Below are positions 44,968 through 56,092 of a DNA stretch of 64,000 nt, one piece after another. Under the pieces are notes generated by a model that made no database searches, was not told the origin of the DNA, and worked only from the letters and a program-made list of their open reading frames with translations. The position numbers and the translations under genes are program-made. Position 1 is the first letter of the stretch. Each line of letters begins with the position of its first letter. The stretch comes from Littorina saxatilis (taxonomy: Eukaryota > Mollusca > Gastropoda > Littorinimorpha > Littorinidae): contig NC_090247.1 in assembly GCF_037325665.1 (NCBI RefSeq), positions 19,491,989 to 19,555,988 on the forward strand. Direction: 5' to 3'.

Positions 44968-46611
44968 GTGAAGCAAGCCGCTGGCCGTAGTTTGGGCGGG
45001 TTTCAGTGTGTGGGTGAAGCAAGCCGCTGGCCGTAGTTTGGGCGGGTTTCAGTGTGTGGGTGAAGCAAGCCGCTGGCCGTAGTTTGGGCGGGTTTCAGTG
45101 TGTGGGTGAAGCAAGCCGCTGGCCGTAGTTTGGGCGGGTTTCAGTGTGTGGGTGAAGCAAGCCGCTGGCCGTAGTTTGGGTGGGTTTCAGTGTGTGGGTG
45201 AAGCAAGCCGCTGGCCGTAGTTTGGGTGGGTTTCAGTGTGTGGGTGAAGCAAGCCGCTGGCCGTAGTTTGGGCGGGTTTCAGTGTGTGGGTGAAGCAAGC
45301 CGCTGGCCGTAGTTTGGGCGGGTTTCAGTGTGTGGGTGAAGCAAGCCGCTGGCCGTAGTTTGGGCGGGTTTCAGTGTGTGGGTGAAGCAAGCCGCTGGCC
45401 GTAGTTTGGGCGGGTTTCAGTGTGTGGGTGAAGCAAGCCGCTGGCCGTAGTTTGGGCGGGTTTCAGTGTGTGGGTGAAGCAAGCCGCTGGCCGTAGTTTG
45501 GGTGGGTTTCAGTGTGTGGGTGAAGCAAGCCGCTGGCCGTAGTTTGGGCGGGTTTCAGTGTGTGGGTGAAGCAAGCCGCTGGCCGTAGTTTGGGCGGGTT
45601 TCAGTGTGTGGGTGAAGCAAGCCGCTGGCCGTAGTTTGGGCGGGTTTCAGTGTGTGGGTGAAGCAAGCCGCTGGCCATAGTTTGGGCGGGTTTCAGTGTG
45701 TGGGTGAAGCAAGCCGCTGGCCGTAGTTTGGGCGGGTTTCAGTGTGTGGGTGAAGCAAGCCGCTGGCCGTAGTTTGGGCGGGTTTCAGTGTGTGTAAAGC
45801 AAGCCGCTGGCCGTAGTTTGGGCGGGTTTCAGTGTGTGGGTGAAGCAAGCCGCTGGCCGTAGTTTGGGCGGGTTTCAGTGTGTGGGTGAAGCAAGCCGCT
45901 GGCCGTAGTTTGGGCGGGTTTCAGTGTGTGTGTGAAGCAAGCCGCTGGCCGTTGTTTGGGCGGGTTTCAGTGTGTGTGTGAAGCAAGCCGCTGGCCGTAG
46001 TTTGGGCGGGTTTCAGTGTGTGTGTGAAGCAAGCCGCTGGCCGTTGTTTGGGCGGGTTTCAGTGTGTGTGTGAAGCAAGCCGCTGGCCGTAGTTTGGGCG
46101 GGTTTCAGTGTGTGGGTGAAGCAAGCCGCTGGCCGTAGTTTGGGCGGGTTTCAGTGTGTGGGTGAAGCAAGCCGCTGGCCGTAGTTTGGGCGGGTTTCAG
46201 TGTGGGTGAAGCAAGCCGCTGGCCGTAGTTTGGGCGGGTTTCAGTGTGGGTGAAGCAAGCCGCTGGCCGTAGTTTGGGCGGGTTTCAGTGTGGGTGAAGC
46301 AAGCCGCTGGCCGTAGTTTGGGCGGGTTTCAGTGTGGGTGAAGCAAGCCGCTGGCCGTAGTTTGGGCGGGTTTCAGTGTGGGTGAAGCAAGCCGCTGGCC
46401 GTAGTTTGGGCGGGTTTCAGTGTGGGTGAAGCAAGCCGCTGGCCGTAGTTTGGGCGGGTTTCAGTGTGGGTGAAGCAAGCCGCTGGCCGTAGTTTGGGCG
46501 GGTTTCAGTGTGGGTGAAGCAAGCCGCTGGCCGTAGTTTGGGCGGGTTTCAGTGTGTGGGTGAAGCAAGCCGCTGGCCGTAGTTTGGGCGGGTTTCAGTG
46601 TGTGGGTGGAA
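44968..46611 (+). repeat. Minisatellite, 36 copies of a 44-46 bp unit
   Basis: Unit GTGAAGCAAGCCGCTGGCCG, then TAGTTTGGGCGGGTTTCAGT, then GTGTGG with or without an extra GT. I counted 36 CCGCTGGCC cores. Most 5' units are 46 bp, a block at about 46205-46545 is 44 bp, and a block at 45920-46080 carries TGTGTGTG ends. A few units have GGGTGGG instead of GGGCGGG. Flanks are unique. Confidence 0.97.
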
Positions 46612-47351
46612 AACAATGATGCTGATAAACGATCAATACAAAATAAAATACAATAAAAATTTAAAAGAGCAAAAGAAAACTACATGTATTAATGTATAAA
46701 AGCAATAAAAAATTCCACAAGAATTCATCTAAAATAAAAGAAGAAGAAAAACCAAGAACAGAAGAAAAAAGTCAAAAGGGTGAAAAGGGAAACAAAGAGA
46801 AATTAATCCATAATGATTATTGATAACAGATTTATCGGATTTCAAGTGCCTATGGATAATTGTTTGATAATGTTCTGGGCCACCTCGCTATCATGTCCGT
46901 CTGTGTACACCACAGCAGCTGCGTTCCACCAAATCTGAGGATACAGAGATAAGCGACGTTCTTACATGTGTGTGATAAGTGTGGGGGTATATCAGAAGTT
47001 CGCCAAACTGGCACACCTTATCTCACGAACTGAAACCAACCTCCACAGTCTTACGAAGCCTCCGCAGTTATTACTGCTTCCAAATTGCTCCGATCCCGAC
47101 CTTACGGTAGCGCTGACGAGTATTTGTTTTTGGAAATGAATTTTTGTTTTGTTACAAAAAAAATCGTCTGCTAGCTGCTGATGCTGGTAGGAACCTGAGA
47201 GTTATCTCCCTTTCGGTGTAGGTGGCAGAAGAAACATTTATGATGGCTGTCGACTAGTTGTCAAACCAGCTCCAGTTGCAAACTTTTGCGACGTTCTCCG
47301 TTACAGCCGCTCCAATGACTTAGCAGTTAGATTTTTCTGGTATTTATTCAC
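46612..47351 (+). promoter_or_regulatory. Upstream region and probable 5' UTR of the DUF3504 gene
   Basis: Between the minisatellite and the ATG. A-rich to about 46800, then mixed composition. No TATA box that I would defend. If the last part is transcribed it holds two tiny upstream ORFs: ATGATGGCTGTCGACTAG at 47240-47257 and ATGACTTAG at 47315-47323. Confidence 0.4.
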
Positions 47352-48960
47352 ATGATGGATAACCAGAAGACCGAATGCGGTGGAGCACGGGACGGAGATG
47401 ATGGCGAAAAAGAGCCATCTTCATCGCAACATGCAGACGACAGAACTAACAGTGATCCAAGTTATGTGAGAGAAACTTTGGGCTCGGATCAGCCGCATAC
47501 CACAGAGGATCAAGACGAAACTGTGGATGTAAAGATGGACGTAAAGTCGCTCTGCCAGCCTGGTGATGCAGCTAAAACGTTTGACCAAATGGATTTGTCT
47601 TTGCTGAGGTCACCTTCTTTGCGCACAGACCCGATGCAGCAGTTCGCCAACTCTGCCATCGTTTCAGGTAGCGAGAACAGAAACACTCACAGAAAAACAG
47701 GTGCTGACATGAGAATTTTGGCAACTTACATGCGATCACTAAATGAGATGAGAGCTCCAGAAACCATCCCACCGACCGATCTGGATAAGTACCTTTCTTC
47801 TTTCTTTCTCGTGGTTAGAAAAACAGATGGGAGTGAATATGAACCCTGCAGCCTACGGGCAATGTTGGCAAGCATAGAACGTTACCTGCGGCAGAAAAAT
47901 TATCCATCTTCTCTTACCAGGGACAGTGAATTTTCCAACATGCGGAATGTGTTAAAACTGAAACAACAGATGCTGAGATCCCTTGGCAAAGGACAGAAAA
48001 CTATAGCTGAAGTACCTCAAACAGCTTGCATTCGTGAAGGAAAGATTACACGACTTTTTCAGTCGCATGAAATGGGACCTTACAACCCTAATTCTGTCAT
48101 ATTTTCTCTGTGCTTTTTCTTCTGTATGTATCTCAAACTTCGAAAATCCACTGAACACAAGAAGCTACTGTGGGGCGACATCATCTTGTGCCAGGACTAC
48201 AACAACCGAGAGTACCTGACCTTCTCTCCTCAGATGCTGAGTAGGATCCACGCTTCTCAAAGACTCAACCACCGACTAGCAAACGCTAGAGTCTGGGCGG
48301 AACCAGATGTTCCGGAGAGAGACCCTGTTGCTCTGTACAAATTTTACGCACAAAAACGGCCCCTGTCCATGACCCAGCCCTATGCACCGTTCTACCTGGG
48401 TTTGAACCTGGTCAACCCTCTGGCCGGTCAGAGCTGGTATCGCCCCGCGGCCATGGGAATCAACAAACTTAACGAAATGGTGCGCCAAATCCGAGATCTC
48501 ACCGGCCTTAAAGCTTCCAACGACACCAGTCCTCTTCAGTACCTGGCTCCCTCTGGCGCACAAGACATGCTGCCTCTGATGTCCGAGTTTTCCAACGCCA
48601 GCTCCGATCCCTCCAGCTCGAGGGACGGTCACAATTTGGACACTTCCGATTTTGACGGGAGAGAAATCACACCAAATGGGTCACCGCAACTGACCATTGA
48701 TGTTGATGAGGGTGGGGGAGAGGCGGTCAGTGCATCAACGTCCTTTGACCAACCGCTGTCCTTGACCAGAGAGTCCGACAGCAGCGATGAACACTCCATG
48801 AAATCGCCCAGCACTGGAAGACACCTGGACAAGTCGGAAGCGTCTCCATCATTTTCTACAGTCACTGGGCATGCTGACGAGGGTGACGTCTTTCAACACC
48901 AGGTGGCGACCATGAACGTTGCCAAAGCTAGGGAGCTGTTGGCCCAGTCATCTGAACTAG
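47352..48960 (+). CDS. DUF3504 gene exon 1
   Basis: 1609 nt, starting at the first of two adjacent ATGs (CACATGATGG). It carries the whole DUF3504 domain. Donor CTAG|gtttga leaves phase 1. The frame stays open past the donor to 49133, running into a MITE; that tail is not conserved-looking and is not counted. Confidence 0.85.
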
Positions 48961-51900
48961 GTTTGAATCCAGAAAATCCTGAATGTTTCTGTTCGTTTTT
49001 TTACCCATTGGCCTTAGGCAAAAAAAAAAATAGTCTGTTTACGGTAACCCGACCGACCCTATTTTTTTCGCGCGACCCTAGACTTTTTTTTGGCATTTGG
49101 GGGAAAAAGAAAAAAAAAATCAAAATAACGTAAAAATATGGTTTTTTGAAAAGAAAAAAAAATCCCGACCTACTGACCCTATTTTTTTGGCCTATGTTAC
49201 CGTAAACAGACTTTTTTTTTTTTTTGGCCTTATGTGTTTTTAGGGTAGATAGGAGGATTTGGGTGTGTGAACTATTGCATTTCATTTTCAGTTGTGATAA
49301 AAATCATTACCAAAGATTGAAAGTGCTGTAAAGGTTTTTGCTTGACTTATGTCACTGTCATCGTGAGACAGTTCTGACATATTTTGTGAGATCCAAAGCG
49401 TGAAATTTCTGATTTTGATTGGTTTGTTGATCTTATTTGTAGGGACATGTAGATAGTTAGCAAACGATATATACTAATATAGATATATTATATATATATA
49501 CACATCATTACTTCTCTGTTCTGTGTAGCATGGACTTCAGGGCTCTGTGGGTCCTGATTTTTATGTGCAATCAAGTAGACAACTTTATTTGAGCAGTGGA
49601 AATATTTCTATGATCTTGATGCTTCATCTTCATGCCAATGACAGTTCAGCTTAATAGAACGTAGTTCACCTACTTGCTCTTCCTTCCCTTTATTGTTGTT
49701 GTTTATGATGATGGGTGATAGAAAATAATGATAATATAGGAACATTTATTTTGACAAATTTAGTAGGAGATAATGACATACAGCTTACCATATAAATTAC
49801 ACTTTATACTATAGCAATCAGAAGAGCTCAAAAGTAATGGACATGTATCCATTTTGTTTTCATTAGCTTTTTCAGACGACGATGATGACGATGATCCGGA
49901 TGATTTCATCGGAGTGGAACAGGCAAAGGAACTGCTGACCGATATCATCCAGCGCATGGATATCAAGGACATGATGGTGTTTGACCGCTGGCTCAAATGC
50001 ATGACCATTGCTCGCGATTCTTTCTCAGGTAAGTGTTTGACCGCTGTCTCAAATGCATGACCATTGCTCGCGATTCCTTCTCAGGTACGTACGTCTCTGC
50101 AAATCACAATGGTGTAGGAAGCTGTCAGCTCATTTGCGGTATGATTATATCACAATATGTGTGTATTGGGGGCCTGGTAGCTCAGTTGGTAGAGCATTGG
50201 ACTTGTAAGCCTTGGGTTACGGGTTCAAATCCAGGCCGGGATGGACACGGGCCAACTTTATGTGCAGACTCAGAAACGATATCCATGTGTCATCCCTGTG
50301 GCATGTTAAAACCTCTCGGTCATTCTGTCCTAAGTGCATGAGGCTCATTACAGTTTACACCTAAACACACACATACCAGGGTAACGCTACTCTTGTTGTT
50401 GCTAGCTTTCCAAGAGACCCAAATTTCTTAGCAGTGGAATAATTAAATAATGGAAATGGGTTTGTTTGGTCAAGCACTATTTTCATGAGTTGGCCTGTGT
50501 TGTGTATCGCGGTTGACTGGTCAGTACTGTGCTCCTCTCCATTGGCTAAGCAAGCCACACACAGGAGTAGGTGCACGATCATGTATAGGTGGACATGCAC
50601 GTTTGTGTGTGTGTATGTTTTGTACAGTGGAGTCCGGGTACAACGAATCTCAAGGGAGATACATTTTAGTTCGTTATATATCAGTAATTCGCTGTAGAGT
50701 TTTCAACCCTAAATGGCCTCAAGACAAGTTTTCCCAATCACCTTCAAATGATCGTCCCATCGATCTTTCCTTGGAGAGTACAATCTCTGCATGTTTTCAA
50801 CAGCTTCATGATATAATCCATAGAGAGAGGCAAACTAACAGCGGGAGGTGCATGAAAAGCGTAAGTATTCACGATAAAACTTTGACTCGCTCATTCACGG
50901 GACATAACTGCACTCCGGACTGTCCACAGTGTTGAGCAATTTAGGAGACTTCACTGCCTGAGGAGAGTATTGATTCAAACGAACGCGTGGTTCTATATCG
51001 CGTCACTCAGTCACGGATCGGAGAAAACAAAAAAACAGTTCCAGATTTCGAAACCATGTTCGTCAGCCATTGTTTTTAGCAAGACAGACCACATGTGCAC
51101 GAGCTTCGCTGACGTACATCGCAAAATGTCATGACGTCACCACAACTTTCGTCCGTTTTGGTTCGATCTGTTCCGTGCACCTCCCGCTGTTAGTTTGTTC
51201 AGAGTTCGCTCATCACGCGATCGCGGCGATGTGCACTTGTGTTTGTGTATTTTTGTCTTTGGAGACAATTATTGACATCAGTTCGTTGTAGCCTTGTGAC
51301 TTTTAGAGACAAAACGACTCTGGGGCGATGAAAACGTGTTTGTTAAAAGAGGGGCTCGTTATGCAAATGAGTTCAAAAGGTTCGATGTAGCCGGAAAGTA
51401 ACAAGTAAGAAATAGAAGGCTGTCTGCCGGGAAATCAATGGCAGTTTGTTAAAAGAGGGATTTCGTTATACCCAGGTTCGTTATAGCTGGACTCCACTGT
51501 ACGAACTGCATTTGTGTGTTCTGTTTTTGTCCTTCAGTGTTGTCTCTCACTCTCTGTAGGTTTGCCAATTTTCCATACTGTGATAGAATGCTATTGACTT
51601 TTAAAAAAATATTGTGCTCTTTACCTCGCTCGTTTCTTCTTCAAAGGGGCCATACACAAACAGGGCAGCAAAGCAATGGTGGCACGAAGGAAGTGGAAAC
51701 AGTGAAACTGGTGGCAAGGGTAGAAACAAAGTCAAAGAACGCATGTTTCCAAATGTGGGGCACTGCAGTAAGATTTGTCAGCCGCCATGGCCTTTCTATA
51801 TGAAACTTAGCTTAAGACTTTAAAAATAATGTTGAAATGCCATTAACACAAATAATAATTATGTGCAATCTTATTGTTGTTTTTTGCCACCGAGACAGCC

Positions 51901-52760
51901 AATTGAATTTTTACTTGCAATATTTTTTTACAATTTTAGTTTCTTTTTGTTTGTGTGGTTATAGAAGATTTGTTGACATGTGTGCAGGTCAAATTGTGTG
52001 TAAGGATCCCAAGAGAGGCTCCGCCACCAACGCCCACAGGCACTCCACCTTCAACAACAATGACGAAACCAACAATGAAAGCAGCGCCAACGAAAACACC
52101 AACATGAACATTCTGCTGAACATCTCGCTGACCCCCACCGCCATGAGAGGTCAAGGTCCCGTCACCGTGCAAGCCACCACCATCAGTGCATCCGACCTCA
52201 GCGCCATGTCGGCATTCCCGTCGCAACAGTCTGACGTGCACACCTCGGGGAATGGAGCGGAATACTGCAACGGCAGCAGCGACTCGCCGCTCGACCTTGC
52301 CCTCAGCTCTATGCGGGGAGGGTCGAGTTCTGCGTCGGATTCCCACCGTACGTCCCGTGTCAGCTCCTCCAGTGGCGTCAATTACAAACACTCTGCATCC
52401 TCCGCGGCTGGACCGGAATGCTCGCCCGCCAAACAACGCAGGCCTCCGTATAACTCAGTCTACAACCACCACCAGCCTGCTTACTCCAGAGCCGCAGCCA
52501 ATCACAGCGCAGCCGCTGCTGTCGTTTCTGGGGTCAGGAGGTCATCTGGTCAATACGAAGGGAGTCGTCGCAAGTTGAACCCTGCCTTTCTGACGCATAT
52601 CAAGCCCCGAGTTTCGGACAGCGACACGGGGGGCCGTACAGGTCGATTGCTGATGTCATCCACTGCAGAGTTAGATGAAAACGTGACTCTTGCCCACTCT
52701 AACTCTGTGGATGATGAGGACCTTGTGCATGTACTCAACTTGAAGCAAGAAGTTGAGTGA
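47352..52760 (+). CDS. DUF3504 (Crypton-derived) domain protein, 847 aa
   Basis: Exons 47352-48960, 49867-50028 and 51988-52760 join in one frame (phases 1 and 1), 2544 nt with stop. Residues ~1-115 are acidic and disordered. Residues ~118-385 are a DUF3504 domain: PTDLDKYLSSFFLVVRKTDG, then a helical middle with LRKSTEHKKLLWGDI, ending WYRPAAMGINKLNEMVRQI. DUF3504 derives from the Crypton tyrosine recombinase and occurs in host proteins such as KCTD1, QRICH1, ZMYM2-4 and KIAA1958. The C-terminal catalytic box (NHSxR...Y) of active Cryptons is absent, so this is a host gene and not a transposon; a nuclear or DNA-binding role is inference. The rest is Ser-rich, then acidic, then Asn/Ser/His-rich. 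I do not know the exact orthologue. Confidence 0.85.
49011..49231. mobile_element. Short TIR MITE, copy 2, inside DUF3504 intron 1
   Basis: AGTCTGTTTACGGTAACCCG and GTTACCGTAAACAGACT are inverted ends. It matches 23861-24101. It begins 51 bp after the exon 1 donor. Confidence 0.87.
49232..49866 (+). other. DUF3504 intron 1 remainder
   Basis: AT-rich intron with a short TA repeat at 49485-49500. Nothing else recognised. Confidence 0.6.
49867..50028 (+). CDS. DUF3504 gene exon 2, acidic
   Basis: 162 nt, acceptor ttcattag (alternative 9 nt downstream at ttcag). It encodes FSDDDDDDDPDDFIGVEQAK and then ELLTDIIQRM...FDRWLKCMTIARDSFS. Donor TCAG|gtaagt at 50029. The exon end and donor are tandemly duplicated 56 bp downstream. 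Confidence 0.85.
49977..50088 (+). repeat. 56 bp tandem duplication of exon end plus 5' splice site
   Basis: 49977-50032 and 50033-50088 differ at only a few positions (GCTGGCTC versus GCTGTCTC, TTCTTTC versus TTCCTTC, and the donors gtaagt versus gtacgt). Using the second donor would put an in-frame stop (AAT GCA TGA) in the mRNA. Confidence 0.95.
50166..50385 (+). mobile_element. SINE family E (tRNA-derived), partial body
   Basis: tRNA-like head GGTAGCTCAGTTGGTAGAGC with anticodon-like loop CTTGTAA (UGU) and B box GGGTTCAAATCC, then GACACGGGCCAACTTTATGT. It matches the minus-strand copy at 59713-60032 but stops after the CACCTAAACACACA stretch. Confidence 0.85.
50623..51502. mobile_element. 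pogo-like TIR element with an inner inverted repeat
   Basis: Ends TACAGTGGAGTCCGGGTACA and AGCTGGACTCCACTGTA, TA target. Inside, CAAACTAACAGCGGGAGGTG (50831) and its complement CACCTCCCGCTGTTAGTTTG (51178) form a second nested inverted pair. No transposase. Located in DUF3504 intron 2. Confidence 0.85.
51988..52760 (+). CDS. DUF3504 gene last exon
   Basis: 773 nt. Acceptor tgtgcag at 51985-51987 is the only nearby one that keeps phase with exon 2 (TCA G|GT CAA). It begins QIVCKDPKRGSATNAHRHST and ends VLNLKQEVE, with TGA at 52758. Low complexity: Asn, Ser, Ala, His. CpG-rich relative to the flanks. Confidence 0.8.
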
Positions 52761-53298
52761 TTGCGCTACTCAAGTACACCTATCCTCTCACATTTTGTTT
52801 TGTCTCTTTCTCTTTGGTCTTTTCTTTGCTTTATTTATTTGTTTGTTTATTTGTTTCTATTTTGTGTTTTCTTGTTTGTATAGGTGGGTTTTTTTTGTGT
52901 TTTTTTAACAAATATCTGGTTCTCAAAAGCACTAAATTTGTGAGGCCTTTGGTCCTTGCTTTGAGATATGATCTGTTCCTGTCCATACTCTCTCTCTCTG
53001 TGCCTCTGTATCTCATTATCTGTCTATATTCATGTCTGTCTGTTCTCATCTGCCTATCTGACTTGCTTTTGAATGTCGGTCTCTCTGTAAATTTGTGTCA
53101 CTCTCTGTTCTTTATTTTTTTTCAGTTTACATTTGGTTTTGTTCTTGAAAATGTGTTTCGCGTGGACGGTAGAGAATTAAGTTCATTCAACGGTTTACAT
53201 AATTAGTGTAATTCACTGGCTATTGGCCAATTTATCATTGGTTTAAGCTGTAAGAAGAAACTGTAAAAAGATTATAAGGAAGAAAAATATGAAGCACC

Positions 53299-53304
53299 AA
53301 TAAA
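53299..53304 (+). terminator. Polyadenylation signal AATAAA
   Basis: AATAAA about 540 bp after the DUF3504 stop. The preceding T-rich region 52790-53200 would be 3' UTR. Longer 3' ends cannot be excluded. Confidence 0.6.
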
Positions 53305-53344
53305 ACAATATTTCACTGAATCTGACATTAATCAGAAACTATTA

Positions 53345-53641
53345 AAGGCGAGAGATTTATTTCTCAGAGTCAACTTTGTGTGCAGACTCTCCTCAGTGTC
53401 CGAACACCCCCGTGTGTACACGCAAGCACAAGACCAAGTGTGCACGAAAAAGATCCTGTAATCCATGTCAGAGTTTGGTGGGTTATAGAAACACGAAAAT
53501 ACCCAGCATACTTCCTCCGAAAACGGCGTATGGCTGCCTAAATGGCGGGGTAAAAAACGGTCATACACGTAAAATTCCACTCGTGCAAAAAACACGAGTG
53601 TACGTGGGAGTTTCAGCCCACGCACAAAGAAGAAGAAGATT
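53345..53641 (+). mobile_element. SINE family A, head missing
   Basis: Begins at the linker GAGAGATTTATTTCTCAGAG and continues through the A body to an AAG-rich tail. A short hairpin insert ACTCGTG...CACGAGT lies at 53579-53601. Possible short target duplication ATTAAA. 5'-truncated. Confidence 0.88.
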
Positions 53642-55680
53642 AAAAGAGACAGACATCTAATGCATTTTGTGTGCAAACGTCCTTCACCATGTTATGGTGT
53701 TTTTTATTATGACTGCTGGCACTGTTGCTTCCAAGGTGCGTTTATGTTTGAACTTATTTATAGTATATAGAGAGTACACGCTTAAAAAATCACCGCACAG
53801 GCATTTCTTTAAGGTTCGTCTATCAAATAAGTGTTGATATTCCACTGTTAATAACTGAGTGACAGTGGGAGGGGAAAAACCTTTGATAAATCTGACTTGC
53901 TTTGAGCAATAATTAGTGTGATATACATAGGAGGGTTGGAAGAAAAGTTTGTGGATACCATCAGAAGGAGATGAGCTTCATATATCTGTGAAATAGATGA
54001 CATGGTAATTTGATCTGCTATTTGACAGGCTGTTTTGGGGAAATCTGGTTTGTCCTCACGTTAGTTTTACAACATTAAAAGTCACAATGACATAACTGCA
54101 TGGTCTTGTTCCCAGACAATGGACAGACGTAACTTTGACATTCAGAAGACCAATCCTTTGCCAACGGAGAGATGAACTGTCCTGTTAACAGTTTTTGACC
54201 AGGCTCATTTACTAAGAGAGTGGGTTAGATCTGGCGTATACATTTTAATGGAGTTGGTCTAACTCCTTTCACAAACTTGTATCCAACCCTCATAAAGGAA
54301 AACTAGTACTAAAAAATTGTTTAAGGGTATTTTTTTCTTGGGCTGTAGTTTACACAATACTGTGCAATGTGAATTGTTACAAATGTATCACAACGAAATA
54401 CTCTGAAATACGGGCCAGTGCAGGTTGGCTTTTTGTTGAGGTTTAATCAGCTACACAAGTGTATGGAGTGGCTGATGGTGGTGTTGTTATTTAAAGATTA
54501 ATCCCAGAATTGTTGTATGATTGAATTTTTTTCTTGTCAGTTTAAAATCCAGTCACAAACGTTGAATGTCAAGCTTGGATTTGTACCCCAAGATGTGTGC
54601 AATGTGTATGCATGGTATTTTATTATGGCATCTTTCCATTATTACTAATAGTCTACATTCTGTGATGGTACGCTGATTTTGCAATTGTATATTTTAAAAG
54701 GAATTATTTATGATAAGTTATGCTGAGCATAAAGCAAGAATGCTGTTTAGTAGGTGTTGATATTTGTGTTTTTATTGTTGTTGTAAGGAGTGCTTATAGT
54801 GCACATTCAAGAAGAGATGGATTTTTAACGGTAAACAGAAAACAATGTTATCTGTGTTGTTAGATTTGGTTGTTGTTGATATTATATTTTGACAGTTAAA
54901 ACATTTTATTATGATGTGTTATTGTTTATTTTTCTGTTTTACTTCAAAGGTTCATCAAACCAGCAGAAGTGATTACAAACAATTATTTTATTGTAAAATT
55001 TACAGACGTACAAATCGGACGATCATAACAAGATGTCTTCGGGTTACAAAAGGACTAGATACACAAATTTATGCATTTTATTTATTTTGAAAATTGACCT
55101 TTACCTTGCTGATTTTTATGTGTGGTATTGTTAAGTTTTTTTAGTTTGTATTCTGAGTATGTACATTATTAGCTTATCAATCATGCTGCAAACTTGTGCA
55201 CTCATTTGGAGGTGACATTTTCTCAACAACAGAAAAGATTTTGATGTCTTACTTTCATCTCATGACATTAGTTAGTCGTAAAATTCAACAGTTTGTTTGT
55301 TGTCTGCAGAACATTTTGTTGCATGATTTTTATTTTCCAGAGTGAATTTAGAATTGATTTAGCAGGAATTTGGTAAAGGTGTATAAATACATATTTTGTG
55401 TGTCACTTAATGTTGTTATGAATGACTCATATTGTGTTTGAGACATGCATGTGTATGTCCTCTTGAATTTCAACGTCACATGAGCTAGTGTCTTGGTGCT
55501 AAGTGTGAAATTCTGGATTAACGTGTTTGATGTGTACTTAAATCTGAAACGAATCATGGTTGTGACTATCTCATATTGCACACTTATGCCAGTGACGGGG
55601 AACCATAAACAATACACCACCTGCTGCTAAAAGGCGCTTTCCTTCCTCCGGACAATTTCTTCTCTTGAATGTCACACCGT
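53642..55680. other. AT-rich region, unassigned
   Basis: No coding signal or repeat recognised over 2 kb. Could be extended 3' UTR of the DUF3504 gene or intergenic. Confidence 0.5.
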
Positions 55681-55689
55681 CTTTGCGGA

Positions 55690-56092
55690 ATTTAATGTCT
55701 TTGCAGAACTTTGTCTCTGCAGAACTTTATGTTTGAAGAACTTTATGTCTCTGCAGAACTTTATGTTTGAAGAACTTTATGTTTGAAGAACGTTATGTTT
55801 GAAGAACGTTATGTTTGAAGAACTTTATGTCTCTGCAGAACTTTATGTTTGAAGAACTTTATGTTTGAAGAACTTTATGTTTGAAGAACATTTACTTTAT
55901 GTCTCTGCAGAACTTTATGTCTCTGCAGAACGTTATGTTTGAAGAACTTTATGTCTCTGCAGAACTTAATGTTTGAAGAACTTTATGTTTGAAGAACTTT
56001 ATGTCTCTGCAGAACTTTATGTTTGAAGAACTTTATGTCTGCAGAACGTTATGTTTGAAGAACTTTATGTCTCTGCAGAACTTTATGCTGTG
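55690..56092 (+). repeat. Minisatellite of two short units
   Basis: Irregular mix of a 16 bp unit AACTTTATGTTTGAAG and an 18 bp unit AACTTTATGTCTCTGCAG, over 20 units in all. Confidence 0.93.

Noticed and set aside
44968-46611. CRISPR-like array
   Set aside because: Units are contiguous without unique spacers, in an animal genome; it is a minisatellite.
48961-49133. C-terminal tail of the 593-codon frame after the DUF3504 exon 1 donor
   Set aside because: It runs into the TIR MITE and a poly-A stretch; splicing at 48961 fits exon 2 in phase.
51647-51767. Possible cassette exon of the DUF3504 gene (frame GPYTNRAAKQWWHEG) with good splice sites caaag and gtaaga
   Set aside because: Its open frame needs phase 0 upstream, but exon 2 ends in phase 1; in the joined frame it meets a stop. 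Direct joining of exon 2 to 51988 keeps the frame.
52757-53206. 149-codon hydrophobic frame right after the DUF3504 stop
   Set aside because: T-rich 3' UTR composition gives Phe/Leu/Val-rich translation; no upstream acceptor or conserved motif.
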